Assembly: GCA_900768245.1 (NCBI GenBank)
Contig: CAAGCE010000146.1
Span: 1 to 33,090 of the forward strand
Length of the DNA stretch: 33,090 nt
DNA from: Oscillospiraceae bacterium
Lineage (GTDB): Bacteria > Bacillota > Clostridia > Oscillospirales > Ruminococcaceae
Direction: 5' to 3'
In this document: piece after piece, positions 24,046 through 31,984 of the stretch
Layout of the letters: every line of letters starts with the position of its first letter
Numbering within the stretch: the first letter of the stretch is position 1
Translations under genes and position numbers: made by a program
The notes under the pieces: generated by a model
Seen by the model: the letters and a program-made list of their open reading frames with translations, nothing else
The model's database searches: none
What the model was told of the DNA's origin: nothing

Positions 24046-25188
24046 ATGAATAAAAAGGAACTTGCAGAGATCAAAAAGAATTTTACCGACACAAGCGGAC
24101 TTTTTACGCTTAATCATATCGTTACTGCTTACATAGACCCTCAGAAAAATATTCGCTGCAAAACAAATCGTATGTACAGTCTTATCCCTGAGGAAGAGGG
24201 CTCTGTACTTATGGAATCCCTCAGCAAGATATTCAGGGGCAGTCTTGGTAAGGGTTTACTGGAATACTCCTTCCCCAACGAAGAATATGAGGAGGACGGT
24301 TCTCAGAAAGAGCTTTACGAGGCTATGAAAACCAAGCTGAAGGACGAAACTGCTGTTGACAAGCTTATTGTAAGAATTGTGAACAATCTTGCTTATGAGC
24401 CTGCTTACACTATTATCATTGGTCATTGCTCATACAGCATTATTACCAAGGATAAGAACGATGAAGCACTTGACAGCTCTGCCGATGAATATAATTTTAT
24501 TGTCGCCGCTATCTGTCCTGCAAATACCAATGATGACGGTCTTATGTTTGACAGCGACAGCAACACTATTGTAAAAAAGGCAAACACTGAGCTTATCATA
24601 AGCCGTGAACCGACTGACGGATTCTTTTTCCCTGTGTTCAGCGACCGCAGTCCTGATGTCAACCGTGTTATGTACTTTACAAAGTCACCGAAAAAGCCTA
24701 ACATATCCTTTGTTGATGATGTTCTCGGCTGTGAATTCATAATGTCTGCTCACGGTGAAAAGGAGACCTTTCAGGCTGTATTGAACGATGTCGTTGGGGA
24801 CGAGCTTAACTACACAGTTATTACCCGTGTAAATGAAAAGCTTCAGGAGGTCGTTACAAACTCCAAAAACGAGACCGAGCTGCCTGTAATTGATGACCGA
24901 CGTATGTATAATATCCTGTCCGATTCGGGCGTCAGTGATGAAAAGCTTGAAGCACTCCCGTCCGTTTTCAAACAGAAAGTGGGCGAAGGCGTTCTCACCG
25001 CAACTAATCTTGTTGAGAACAAAACTACCCTTGCAACTCCCGAAATTACGGTAAATATCAGCAAAAATGCTACCGATAAGGTCCGTACAACGGTGGTTGA
25101 CGGCAGAAGATGTCTGCTTATCGACCTTGACGACCCTGCAATATGCATTAACGGTCTTACCACAAGAATTACAGGCAACAGCATTTGA
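24046..25188 (+). CDS. DUF4317 family protein
   Basis: A 380-residue soluble protein without signal peptide or membrane segment. The opening MNKKELAEIKKNFTDTSGLF and the order of conserved blocks (GHCSYSIITKD, FIVAAICP, EFIMSAHGEKETFQAVL) match the DUF4317 family found widely in gut Clostridia. I know of no established function. The last third carries a run of hydroxyl- and acidic-rich residues and a VDGRRCLLIDLDDPAICINGL end. It is followed 13 nt later by a small membrane-protein gene with its own AAGGAGAGG site, so the two are probably co-transcribed. Confidence 0.8.
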   Translation: MNKKELAEIKKNFTDTSGLFTLNHIVTAYIDPQKNIRCKTNRMYSLIPEEEGSVLMESLSKIFRGSLGKGLLEYSFPNEEYEEDGSQKELYEAMKTKLKDETAVDKLIVRIVNNLAYEPAYTIIIGHCSYSIITKDKNDEALDSSADEYNFIVAAICPANTNDDGLMFDSDSNTIVKKANTELIISREPTDGFFFPVFSDRSPDVNRVMYFTKSPKKPNISFVDDVLGCEFIMSAHGEKETFQAVLNDVVGDELNYTVITRVNEKLQEVVTNSKNETELPVIDDRRMYNILSDSGVSDEKLEALPSVFKQKVGEGVLTATNLVENKTTLATPEITVNISKNATDKVRTTVVDGRRCLLIDLDDPAICINGLTTRITGNSI

Positions 25189-25201
25189 TCAAGGAGAGGC
25201 A

Positions 25202-25795
25202 ATGTTTGGTTTTATAAAGAAATTTGATGATAGCTTTACCGATAAAAGAAAAGGCTTTTTTGCGCTGGGAGCATTGGCATTTGCTGTGCTGTGGCTGATT
25301 TTATGGTATGTTTTCCCTATGGAATGGTATTCACTTTTTTATGCGACAACTGTGGGAAGCTATGTAAATCTTGTACTGCTGGCGGCGGTGCTTATACTTC
25401 CTATGTGCTGGGCAGCAACTAAGGCAATGTCCTGCAATGTTTCGGTAACAAAGAATTTTATAGTGAACCTTATTTTTATGGTTGGTATACTGTTTCTTTT
25501 TTCAGCATTCCGATACAGTGCAGTATATGTTGTGATAATTGCGGCAGTTCTTCATATTGCGGCAATGGTATGGGTGCTTGGAACGGCTGTGCCTCACGAT
25601 AAAAAGCATACAAAGCGTGTTAAGGATAATGATAAGTCGCTTTTCGGGATTTTTCGTTCGGACGGAGATGAAAAGGTGCTGCCGATAAAAAAACAGCCCC
25701 TCATTGTAATAATGTGGGCTGTTATATATACTTTGATAATTGACGGTGCAAATATTTTTCTTTTTTGGGAGATAGCGCATATTTTCAACAGCTGA
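25202..25795 (+). CDS. Polytopic membrane protein of unknown function
   Basis: A 197-residue protein not recognised by family. A short charged N-terminus (MFGFIKKFDDSFTDKRKG) precedes about five hydrophobic segments near residues 19-38, 47-70, 86-103, 107-127 and 166-188. A charged loop lies between the fourth and fifth (about 131-162, HDKKHTKRVKDNDK). The start at 25202 follows AAGGAGAGG; the long frame from 25067 overlaps the DUF4317 gene and is rejected. It ends 6 nt before the convergent peptidase gene; no terminator is visible between them. Confidence 0.8.
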   Translation: MFGFIKKFDDSFTDKRKGFFALGALAFAVLWLILWYVFPMEWYSLFYATTVGSYVNLVLLAAVLILPMCWAATKAMSCNVSVTKNFIVNLIFMVGILFLFSAFRYSAVYVVIIAAVLHIAAMVWVLGTAVPHDKKHTKRVKDNDKSLFGIFRSDGDEKVLPIKKQPLIVIMWAVIYTLIIDGANIFLFWEIAHIFNS

Positions 25796-25801
25796 GTAAT
25801 G

Positions 25802-26641
25802 TCAATCTCTGCCGATCTTTACGGCAATTGCCTGATAGCCGTTATCTTCAAACCGGTTGAGGAATGAGCTTTTCAGATATTGAACTACCTCGTCCTTATC
25901 GTTCGGATCCATAAAATAGTAGCAGTTGTTGTCATAGCCGCAAAGCACAAGAGTGTGAGAGTTGCCGTACCAGCAGTATTCTTCTCCTGTTGCGTCGATT
26001 ATCCATTCAGACGGCTTGCGGTAGTTCATCGGCTTCATATCAATGGTCGCCCATACGATGAGAGGTACACCCTCGTTGATAAGCTTTTCAATGTCCGCCG
26101 AGTTTATTTCCTCATCAAATGAAAGAGCGGTATAATCCGCATTCTGAGCGGAAAAATAACGGTTCATAGCCTTGGCAAGAACATTTGAGGAGCAGCCGTA
26201 GCCCCATTTGTAAGGGTCGCCTGCGAAAACTCTGTTCGGGTCAGGACCGTGGGAAACCATATTTTCGTCATAATAAAAATTATCGTCCCATGTAAGATAA
26301 TTATCCGTGAAATCGAACTTGTCCGTTTCAAAGCCAAGATACTGTATTACCGATACAGCGCAGACAGGTTCGCAGCCTACGGGCATTTCGGGATACTGGT
26401 TGATTATGGGAACATCTATGACAACACGTCCGAAAACATTGACAGGCTTGTCATAACCGTTTCCGAGCTGTTCAACGGTATAGCCGTTGTATTCCATATG
26501 AGGGTCGGCATTGAGTGCGGCATAGGTATCGTGCTCTTTGACACGTTCTTCATAAAGCGTATTGGTATATGTATAGTCAAAAATAACAGAAGTGACCGCA
26601 AGGCACATGCCGAGAGCCGTTACAAGTATTTTGTTCCGCAT
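25802..26641 (-). CDS. Secreted or membrane-anchored C39-like cysteine peptidase
   Basis: A 279-residue protein with an N-terminal hydrophobic segment (about 5-22, uncleaved anchor or signal peptide) and a C39_2-type papain-like domain. The probable catalytic residues are Cys90 (NQYPEMPVGCEPVCAVS), His229 (YGNSHTLVLCGYD) and Asp246 (YYFMDPND). The sequence between them has the KWGYGCSSNVLAKAMNRYF pattern common to this group. There is no ABC transporter beside it, so a bacteriocin-maturation role is unlikely; cell-surface proteolysis is more plausible. GGTGGTGA precedes the ATG. Confidence 0.82.
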   Translation of the reverse strand: MRNKILVTALGMCLAVTSVIFDYTYTNTLYEERVKEHDTYAALNADPHMEYNGYTVEQLGNGYDKPVNVFGRVVIDVPIINQYPEMPVGCEPVCAVSVIQYLGFETDKFDFTDNYLTWDDNFYYDENMVSHGPDPNRVFAGDPYKWGYGCSSNVLAKAMNRYFSAQNADYTALSFDEEINSADIEKLINEGVPLIVWATIDMKPMNYRKPSEWIIDATGEEYCWYGNSHTLVLCGYDNNCYYFMDPNDKDEVVQYLKSSFLNRFEDNGYQAIAVKIGRD

Positions 26642-26685
26642 ACATGATCACCACCACACAAGTAATAAAGGTCACATCTAAAGAA

Positions 26686-26714
26686 AGTATATCACAAAAA
26701 TCGTGAGTTTGCAA
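26686..26714 (-). promoter_or_regulatory. Promoter of the C39-like peptidase gene
   Basis: On the minus strand: TTGCAA (26709-26714), 17-bp spacer, TATACT (26686-26691), about 45 bp before the ATG at 26641. A TCAC...GTGA inverted repeat lies in the spacer. Confidence 0.65.
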
Positions 26715-26737
26715 CATTTTATAAGGAGAGTGAGCGT

Positions 26738-27610
26738 ATGACAGATGCAATGACAGGACTTGTTCTTGAGGGCGGAACGTTCAGAGGGATCTTTTCCGCA
26801 GGCGTTATGGACGCATTTATCAAGGCAGGCGTTGAATTTCCCTATGTTATAGGAGTTTCCGCAGGAATTTCAAACGGTGTTTCCTATGTGTCAAAGCAGT
26901 TTGCGAGAAATATAGATATTCTTGAAAATTTCAGAAATGATAAGCGTTACATTGGAGCAGGCAATTTTCTTAAATGCAAAAGCTGTTTCGGACTTGATTT
27001 TGTGTTCGGGGATATTCCGAAGGAGCTTGTTCCCTTTGATTATGAAACATACCATAAATACAAAGGAAAAGTAATGGTAGGCATGACAAATGCCGAAACG
27101 GGCAAATCCGAATTTATGGACGGACTTACAGACAGCGAGGATTTCCAATATCTCCGTGCCACCTGTGCGATACCCGGCTGTTTTCCTGCAATAGAGATAA
27201 ACGGAGTGCCTTATTACGACGGCGGACTTGCCTGTCCGATAGCAATATCAAAAGCAATAAAGGACGGCTGCACAAAAAATGTTATAATCCTGACCCAGCC
27301 GAAAGGCTTTGTAAAAAAATGCGGCAAGAGCAATATCCTGATGAGCCAGCTTATAAAGCATAAATATCCGAATATAGAAATGCTCCTGCTTGTACGGCAT
27401 AAGATATACAATAAGCAGGTGCAGTTCTGTGAGGAGCTTGAACGCCGTGGAAAAGCCATAATAATACGTCCGAAGGAAAAGCTTAACAGCTTTGAAAGCG
27501 ATACAAAGGTGCTCCGTGAAACATGGCAGAGCGGATATGATATGGCAATGGAAAGAATGGACGAAATAAAAGCCTTTATCGGTACTGAATATCATATGTA
27601 CAGTGAATAA
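26738..27610 (+). CDS. Patatin-like phospholipase
   Basis: A 290-residue serine acyl hydrolase of the patatin/RssA group. The oxyanion loop is LEGGTFRGIFSAGVMD (10-25), the nucleophile is Ser41 in GVSAG (39-43), and the dyad Asp161 is in YYDGG. There is no signal peptide. It probably acts on membrane phospholipids or acyl esters at the inner face of the membrane. AAGGAGAGTGAG precedes the ATG. The 57-residue gene follows after 44 nt with an unusual hairpin leader. Confidence 0.9.
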   Translation: MTDAMTGLVLEGGTFRGIFSAGVMDAFIKAGVEFPYVIGVSAGISNGVSYVSKQFARNIDILENFRNDKRYIGAGNFLKCKSCFGLDFVFGDIPKELVPFDYETYHKYKGKVMVGMTNAETGKSEFMDGLTDSEDFQYLRATCAIPGCFPAIEINGVPYYDGGLACPIAISKAIKDGCTKNVIILTQPKGFVKKCGKSNILMSQLIKHKYPNIEMLLLVRHKIYNKQVQFCEELERRGKAIIIRPKEKLNSFESDTKVLRETWQSGYDMAMERMDEIKAFIGTEYHMYSE

Positions 27611-27621
27611 AGTATAAAAAA

Positions 27622-27654
27622 ACGGTCACACTATAAATAAAAAGGAGTGACCGT
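27622..27654 (+). promoter_or_regulatory. Hairpin enclosing a ribosome binding site
   Basis: ACGGTCAC (27622-27629) pairs perfectly with GTGACCGT (27647-27654), which ends right at ATG 27655. The AAAGGAG site (27641-27647) lies at the loop edge, so folding could limit initiation. No T run follows, so it is not a terminator. Confidence 0.6.
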
Positions 27655-27828
27655 ATGGAAAAAACAAATGACCTCGACAGCCTTTTGAACGGCTGCGAGA
27701 GTGCAAAAATATTCTTTGCATCATTGCCCGACTATGTGCGTGGAGCGGTGATAAAAAATTCCGCCGAAATAAAAACAGAGGACGAGCTTCACGCTTTTGC
27801 AGACAAAATAATGCACGAATTTACCTGA
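27655..27828 (+). CDS. Small hypothetical protein, 57 residues
   Basis: Not recognised. The reading frame starts MEKTNDLDSLLNGCESAK and ends DKIMHEFT. It is acidic, probably helical, with one cysteine and no signal or membrane segment. Support for reality: a good AAAGGAG site 7 nt before the ATG and position directly behind the patatin gene. Its last 8 bases overlap the 3' end of the convergent spmB gene. Confidence 0.7.
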   Translation: MEKTNDLDSLLNGCESAKIFFASLPDYVRGAVIKNSAEIKTEDELHAFADKIMHEFT

Positions 27829-28333
27829 AAAACAGCCGTACAGTAAGTGCGCTGAAAATAAATCCCGTCATATCAGCCGAAAGAGCAGAGGCAATGGTGT
27901 GGCGGGAATTTTTTATTTTTGCCGCACCGTAATAGACAGCTACCGTGTAAAAAGTGGTTTCCGTTGAGCCGAGAATAACGCTTGCAACACGTCCCGCAAA
28001 GCTGTCGGGGTGAACTTCTCCCAGAATGCTCTCAAACACCGCCAGCGCACCGCTGCCCGAAACAGGCCTCATAACAGCCAATGGCAGACACACATCGGGA
28101 AAGCCGAGAAAGTCCGTAACAGGCGACAAAAGCTGTGAAATTATGTCCATAGCTCCCGACGCCCTGAACATTCCGATAGCGGTTATCATTGCAATAAGTG
28201 AGGGCAGTATCTCTATCCCCGTGCGCAGATTTTCGGCTGCACCCTCGGTAAATTCCTCAAAAACAGGCACACATTTGAAACAGCCGTAAAGAATGATGAC
28301 CGCAATAAATATAGGTATGATATAATTCGCCAT
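27821..28333 (-). CDS. spmB: Spore maturation protein B
   Basis: A 170-residue membrane protein with the nucleoside-recognition (Gate) domain: IPIFIAVIILYG, EGAAENLRTGIEILPSLIAMI, RPVSGSGALAVF and LGSTETTFYTVAVYYG are typical SpmB blocks. SpmA and SpmB act together in spore core dehydration and heat resistance in Bacillus. Here spmB follows spmA by 33 nt in the same direction. Its presence supports a spore-forming ancestry, though some non-sporulating relatives also keep the pair. Confidence 0.93.
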   Translation of the reverse strand: MANYIIPIFIAVIILYGCFKCVPVFEEFTEGAAENLRTGIEILPSLIAMITAIGMFRASGAMDIISQLLSPVTDFLGFPDVCLPLAVMRPVSGSGALAVFESILGEVHPDSFAGRVASVILGSTETTFYTVAVYYGAAKIKNSRHTIASALSADMTGFIFSALTVRLFFR

Positions 28334-28366
28334 TCCTGCCCTCCGTGCTTTGCTATGCCCGCCCGT

Positions 28367-29029
28367 TCATTCGGACGGTGCTGTAAGTATGCTTCCCGCC
28401 TTTGATATTGCTTGTTTTTTTATTTTTTTTGGGGGCCGCCTTCGGCGGATACTCGCCCCGACATTGTCAAAAATAACGGCAGTAAGCAGCCCGACTGCAA
28501 GTGCAGCGGCAGAAGTGATAAGTACACAAGGCAGTATCTCCATCGGAGCGGCTGAACCGTGCTTGCTCCGCAAAGATGCGGCAGTCGTTGGGATAAGCGT
28601 TATGGAAGCGGTGTTCAGAACGGTAAAAACTATCATATTTCTGCTTGCAGTGTCGCCTGTTTTTTCTTCTTCCTTTAATGCCCGTACAGCCTCAATGCCA
28701 AGTGGGGTTGCAGCATTTCCCAACCCGAGAAGATTTGCCGTAACATTAAGACATATAGCGTGAAAAGCTTTTCCGTTAAGGTCAAGACCCTTGAAAAGTA
28801 TTTTTGCGGCAGGCTTGAAGGCAGCGGCAATTTTCTCTGTGAGCCTTGATCTTTCGGCAATGCGCATAAGACCGCCCCACATACACATTCCGCCGATAAG
28901 ATAAATGAAAAGCTCAACAGCTTCAACGCAGGAGTTTATCGCAGCATCTGAAACAGCGGATATGCTGCCCGTACAAATACCGCATATTACGGATAATATT
29001 ATCATTGCCGCAAAAATTTTATTCATCAT
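28367..29029 (-). CDS. spmA: Spore maturation protein A with unusual basic tail
   Basis: A 220-residue membrane protein of the SpmA/Gate family: IYLIGGMCMWGGLMRIAE, NVTANLLGLGNAATPLGIEAV and NTASITLIPTTAASLR are diagnostic. Bacillus SpmA is close to 196 residues; here about 25 extra residues follow VIFDNVGAS, starting IRRRRPPKKIKKQ. The DNA of this tail (28408-28440) matches the terminal 30-odd bases of the dispersed repeat, so the 3' end of the gene probably arose from repeat sequence. Start 29029 (MMNKIF) follows AAGGA. The in-frame extension up to 29254 lacks a ribosome binding site and is not family-like. Confidence 0.92.
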   Translation of the reverse strand: MMNKIFAAMIILSVICGICTGSISAVSDAAINSCVEAVELFIYLIGGMCMWGGLMRIAERSRLTEKIAAAFKPAAKILFKGLDLNGKAFHAICLNVTANLLGLGNAATPLGIEAVRALKEEEKTGDTASRNMIVFTVLNTASITLIPTTAASLRSKHGSAAPMEILPCVLITSAAALAVGLLTAVIFDNVGASIRRRRPPKKIKKQAISKAGSILTAPSE

Positions 29030-29264
29030 AATAAAGCAGATCCTTCCGTGCAGAACACCCTGCAATAAATTGAGACCGTCAAAACTGTTTTGCACTTTCT
29101 GAACATATATTATTAATTGTCGACTATTGTTCAATATATTGAAAACATAAAAGGTGCTTTCGGCTTGCATTTGTTCAAAAATGGAATGTATCGTGTCATA
29201 ATTTCCGATTATATGGAAAATTAAAAGGATATATAATGTCAAAAAAGAAGGCAAACGGAAAATA

Positions 29265-29293
29265 ATTGTAATCTACAATTCACATTATGTCAA
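29265..29293 (-). promoter_or_regulatory. Promoter directed toward spmA
   Basis: On the minus strand: TTGACA (29288-29293), 17-bp spacer, TACAAT (29265-29270). The start would lie near 29258, giving spmA a leader of about 230 nt. That leader contains the perfect palindrome TTCAATATATTGAA (29130-29143) and further AT-rich hexamers, so an additional sporulation promoter nearer the gene is possible. Confidence 0.6.
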
Positions 29294-29313
29294 AGTATGT
29301 TCACAAAACGTAT

Positions 29314-29342
29314 TTGACATATATATACAGATACGCTATAAT
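29314..29342 (+). promoter_or_regulatory. Consensus promoter of the AbrB-like gene
   Basis: TTGACA (29314-29319), 17 bp, TATAAT (29337-29342): a perfect sigma-A promoter, about 35 bp upstream of ATG 29377. It is back to back with the promoter toward spmA; the two -35 boxes lie in an inverted repeat ATGTCAAA/TTTGACAT. Confidence 0.88.
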
Positions 29343-29376
29343 AATACCAAGATAAATTATTAGGAGGGTGCTTCTC

Positions 29377-29616
29377 ATGAAAGCAACAGGTATTACAAGA
29401 AAAATTGATGAACTCGGAAGAATCGTACTTCCTATCGAACTCCGCCGCGGTCTTGACATCGGCGAAAAGGACGCTCTTGAAATTTATGTAGAGGACGAAA
29501 AAATCATCCTCAAAAAGTACAAGCAGTCCTGTGCATTCTGCGGAAATGACGAAAATATCGTTGAGTTCAAGGGCAAATATATTTGTGCTGATTGTATTGC
29601 CCAGCTCAAGAAATAA
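29377..29616 (+). CDS. AbrB-like transition-state regulator with C-terminal zinc ribbon
   Basis: DNA-binding regulator of 79 residues. Residues 1-48 match the AbrB swapped-hairpin domain almost word for word (MKATGITRKIDELGRIVLPIELRR, DALEIYVEDEKIILKKY). In place of the Bacillus C-terminal domain there is a short four-cysteine motif (Cys52, 55, 70, 73), likely a zinc knuckle. AbrB proteins repress post-exponential and sporulation genes; the divergent spmA-spmB genes are possible targets. TAGGAGGG lies 8 nt before ATG 29377, which is preferred over 29368. Confidence 0.93.
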   Translation: MKATGITRKIDELGRIVLPIELRRGLDIGEKDALEIYVEDEKIILKKYKQSCAFCGNDENIVEFKGKYICADCIAQLKK

Positions 29617-29672
29617 TTTCGCTGCTGTTATATCTTATTATTAAGACCGCAAAATTATTACATAGCTGATCA

Positions 29673-29706
29673 TTAGTCTCTTGTGTTTCTTTACACAAGA
29701 GACTAA
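29673..29706 (+). other. Perfect 14-bp hairpin before the HD-GYP gene
   Basis: TTAGTCTCTTGTGT (29673-29686) pairs with ACACAAGAGACTAA (29693-29706) around a 6-nt loop. No T run follows on the plus strand, so it is either a weak end signal for the AbrB-like gene or a structured leader of the next gene, whose ribosome binding site lies 12 nt further on. Confidence 0.7.
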
Positions 29707-29730
29707 AGCTGTTTGATGAGGTGTGACCTT

Positions 29731-30825
29731 ATGGTATTCGTAAATTCACATGACCTGCTTCCCGGAATGTGCCTTGCAAGAAGTATAAACTTTTATGACA
29801 TCGCAACAAAAAAAGCCCATACCCTGGAATCGGGAACAAAACTGACCGATGTCGCAATAACCCAGCTCCGTGCAAGTGATATTGACGGTGCTTATATTGA
29901 TACAGTCAGAAGTGAAGTTAGAATAATTTCATCTATAAACAGCCAGATAAGGACTGAAGCTATCGAGGGTATACATAACCTTGCTGATAATTTTATAAAT
30001 AAGGATAAGGGCGTACAGAAGGGCGATGTTGAAAAAATAGGATCGTCCGCTCAGCAGCTCATTGACAGCCTGTCAGGCAAAAAAGATATACTGGTAAATA
30101 TAGCCGATATAAAAATGTACGATGACTATACCTATCATCACAGCCTCAGCGTTTCAATAATGGCACTTGCAATAGGACTTGAGCTTGGCTTTGACAATGC
30201 AATGCTTAATGAGCTTGGTACAGCAGGACTTCTTCACGATATAGGAAAGGTGTCTATCCCGATAGATATAATAAACAAGCCGGGCAGACTTACTCCCGAG
30301 GAATTTGCCATAGTGAAAATGCACCCTGTTTATGCGGCTCAGCACCTTAAAGAACGTCACCTTGTGAATAACAATATCTACTGCGGAATTATCCAGCACC
30401 ATGAAAAAATGGACGGTTCAGGCTATCCATATGGTCTGAAGGATACTCAGATACACCCTTACGCACGAATACTCGCCGTTGCAGACGTTTACGATGCATT
30501 GACATCAAAGCGTCCATACCGTAAGCCAAGCCCTCCGAATGAGGTCATTGAATATATTATGGCAGGAACGGGAACACAGTTCGATGAGCAGATAGTAAGA
30601 GCATTTATGCGTAAGGTTGCACCGTTTCCGACAGGTTCGAAGGTGAAGCTTTCAAACGGCGAAAGTGCCTGTGTGCTTAAAAACTTCCCCGATATGCCTC
30701 TGCGTCCGATAGTATCGGTGATCGGAGCGGATAAATGCTATAACCTTGCGGAAGATAGGTCCTGCTATTCTATCGTAATAACAGGCTTGCTTGAAGAGTA
30801 TAACAAGCAGCTTATAAATATGTGA
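29731..30825 (+). CDS. HD-GYP domain protein, putative cyclic-di-GMP phosphodiesterase
   Basis: A 364-residue protein. The first 130 residues form an N-terminal region (LLPGMCLARSIN) with no clear membrane segment. The HD-GYP domain follows: HHSLSVSIMA, LLHDIGK (His169, Asp170), IIQHHEKMDGSGYP (Gly231-Tyr232-Pro233), ILAVADVYDALTSKRPYRK. These residues bind the metals and define the GYP motif. Members usually hydrolyse cyclic-di-GMP or related dinucleotides. The C-terminal 80 residues hold a PilZ-like or unassigned beta segment (GSKVKLSNGESACVLKNFPDMPLRPIV). Start 29731 follows GATGAGGTG. Confidence 0.9.
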   Translation: MVFVNSHDLLPGMCLARSINFYDIATKKAHTLESGTKLTDVAITQLRASDIDGAYIDTVRSEVRIISSINSQIRTEAIEGIHNLADNFINKDKGVQKGDVEKIGSSAQQLIDSLSGKKDILVNIADIKMYDDYTYHHSLSVSIMALAIGLELGFDNAMLNELGTAGLLHDIGKVSIPIDIINKPGRLTPEEFAIVKMHPVYAAQHLKERHLVNNNIYCGIIQHHEKMDGSGYPYGLKDTQIHPYARILAVADVYDALTSKRPYRKPSPPNEVIEYIMAGTGTQFDEQIVRAFMRKVAPFPTGSKVKLSNGESACVLKNFPDMPLRPIVSVIGADKCYNLAEDRSCYSIVITGLLEEYNKQLINM

Positions 30826-30829
30826 AAAA

Positions 30830-30874
30830 GTGCTTATTTCAGAGTTGACTTTGAAATAAGCACAAGTTTTATTT
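30830..30874 (+). terminator. Intrinsic terminator after the HD-GYP gene
   Basis: GTGCTTATTTCA (30830-30841) pairs with TGAAATAAGCAC (30852-30863) around a 10-nt loop, followed by AAGTTTTATTT. TATAAA at 30877-30882, preceded by TGG, may serve as an extended -10 for hemW. Confidence 0.8.
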
Positions 30875-30901
30875 GGTATAAACTATGAGAGGTAATTTAT
30901 A

Positions 30902-31984
30902 ATGCGCCCAAAAGGATTGTATATACACGTTCCGTTCTGCGTAAGAAAATGTCCCTACTGCGATTTTTATTCGGTAACGGAGCTGTCGCTGACGGAAGCC
31001 TATACAAAAGCCGTGATACGCAATATCAAAGCACAGAATATCTATGCAGATACAGTATATTTAGGCGGAGGGACACCGTCCCTGCTTGATGCAGATCAGA
31101 TATATGAGATACTTTCCGCAGTAAAACTAACGGAAAATGCGGAAGTTACAATGGAGTGTAACCCAAACACCGTTACAAAAAAATATCTGAGCGAAATAAA
31201 AAAAGCAGGAGTGAACCGTATCTCCTTTGGCATACAATCACTTAATGATAATGAGCTTGCCGCATTGGGACGTATCCATAACAGCGAAACTGCGGAAAAA
31301 GCGGTTTACGATGCATATGACGCAGGCTTTTGCAATATTTCGGCAGATATAATGCTTGCAACAGCATATCAGACCAAATATTCACTTGATGAAACCTTGA
31401 AAAAGCTGATAAAGCTGCCATTGACGCACGTTTCAGCGTATATGCTGAAAATAGAACCCGACACTCCATACGGCAGAAACGATAAGCTGCCGACACTTCT
31501 CCCCGATGATGACGAGGTGGCGGATATGTATCTGCAAACCGTTGAAGCCTTGGAAAAAGCAGGCTTTATGCAGTATGAAATATCCAACTTTGCGAAAGAG
31601 GGCTTTCAGTCAAGGCATAATCTGAAATATTGGCACTGTGAGGAATATTACGGCATAGGTCCGTCGGCACATTCATATGTAAACGGCGTAAGAAAAGCCT
31701 GCCCAAAATCCGTGCAGGACTTTATAAATGCACCTGTCCAGCAGGAAACGGTAACGGAAAATGAGGGCGGTGACAGCGAGGAAAGAACAATGCTTGCTCT
31801 CAGGCTGACCCGTGAGGGAATAAATCTGAGCGGTCTTACCGCAGAACGGCGGAATGAGATAATGAAAACCGCCTTACCTATGATAAAAGCGGGATTGATG
31901 CGGCAAAAAGAAAACAGCCTTATGCTTACCGCAAAAGGCTGCCTTGTGTCAAATGAAATCATATGCAGACTGTTAATGTGTTAA
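30902..31984 (+). CDS. hemW: HemW-like radical SAM protein (coproporphyrinogen oxidase family)
   Basis: A 360-residue radical SAM protein. The cluster site is CX3CX2C (Cys13, Cys17, Cys20 in PFCVRKCPYCDF), followed by YLGGGTPSLLDADQI, TMECNPNTV, RISFGIQSLND and YEISNFAKEGFQSRHNLKYW. The CxxxCxxC form without the extra cysteine of HemN (CX3CX2CXC) and the length point to HemW, a heme chaperone, rather than true coproporphyrinogen dehydrogenase. AGAGGTAA precedes the ATG. It overlaps the convergent Ltp gene by 4 nt. Confidence 0.9.
   Translation: MRPKGLYIHVPFCVRKCPYCDFYSVTELSLTEAYTKAVIRNIKAQNIYADTVYLGGGTPSLLDADQIYEILSAVKLTENAEVTMECNPNTVTKKYLSEIKKAGVNRISFGIQSLNDNELAALGRIHNSETAEKAVYDAYDAGFCNISADIMLATAYQTKYSLDETLKKLIKLPLTHVSAYMLKIEPDTPYGRNDKLPTLLPDDDEVADMYLQTVEALEKAGFMQYEISNFAKEGFQSRHNLKYWHCEEYYGIGPSAHSYVNGVRKACPKSVQDFINAPVQQETVTENEGGDSEERTMLALRLTREGINLSGLTAERRNEIMKTALPMIKAGLMRQKENSLMLTAKGCLVSNEIICRLLMC

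Noticed and set aside
29030..29254. N-terminal extension of SpmA by 75 codons
   Set aside because: No ribosome binding site at the TTG, sequence unlike the family, and the predicted mRNA start lies only a few bases upstream.
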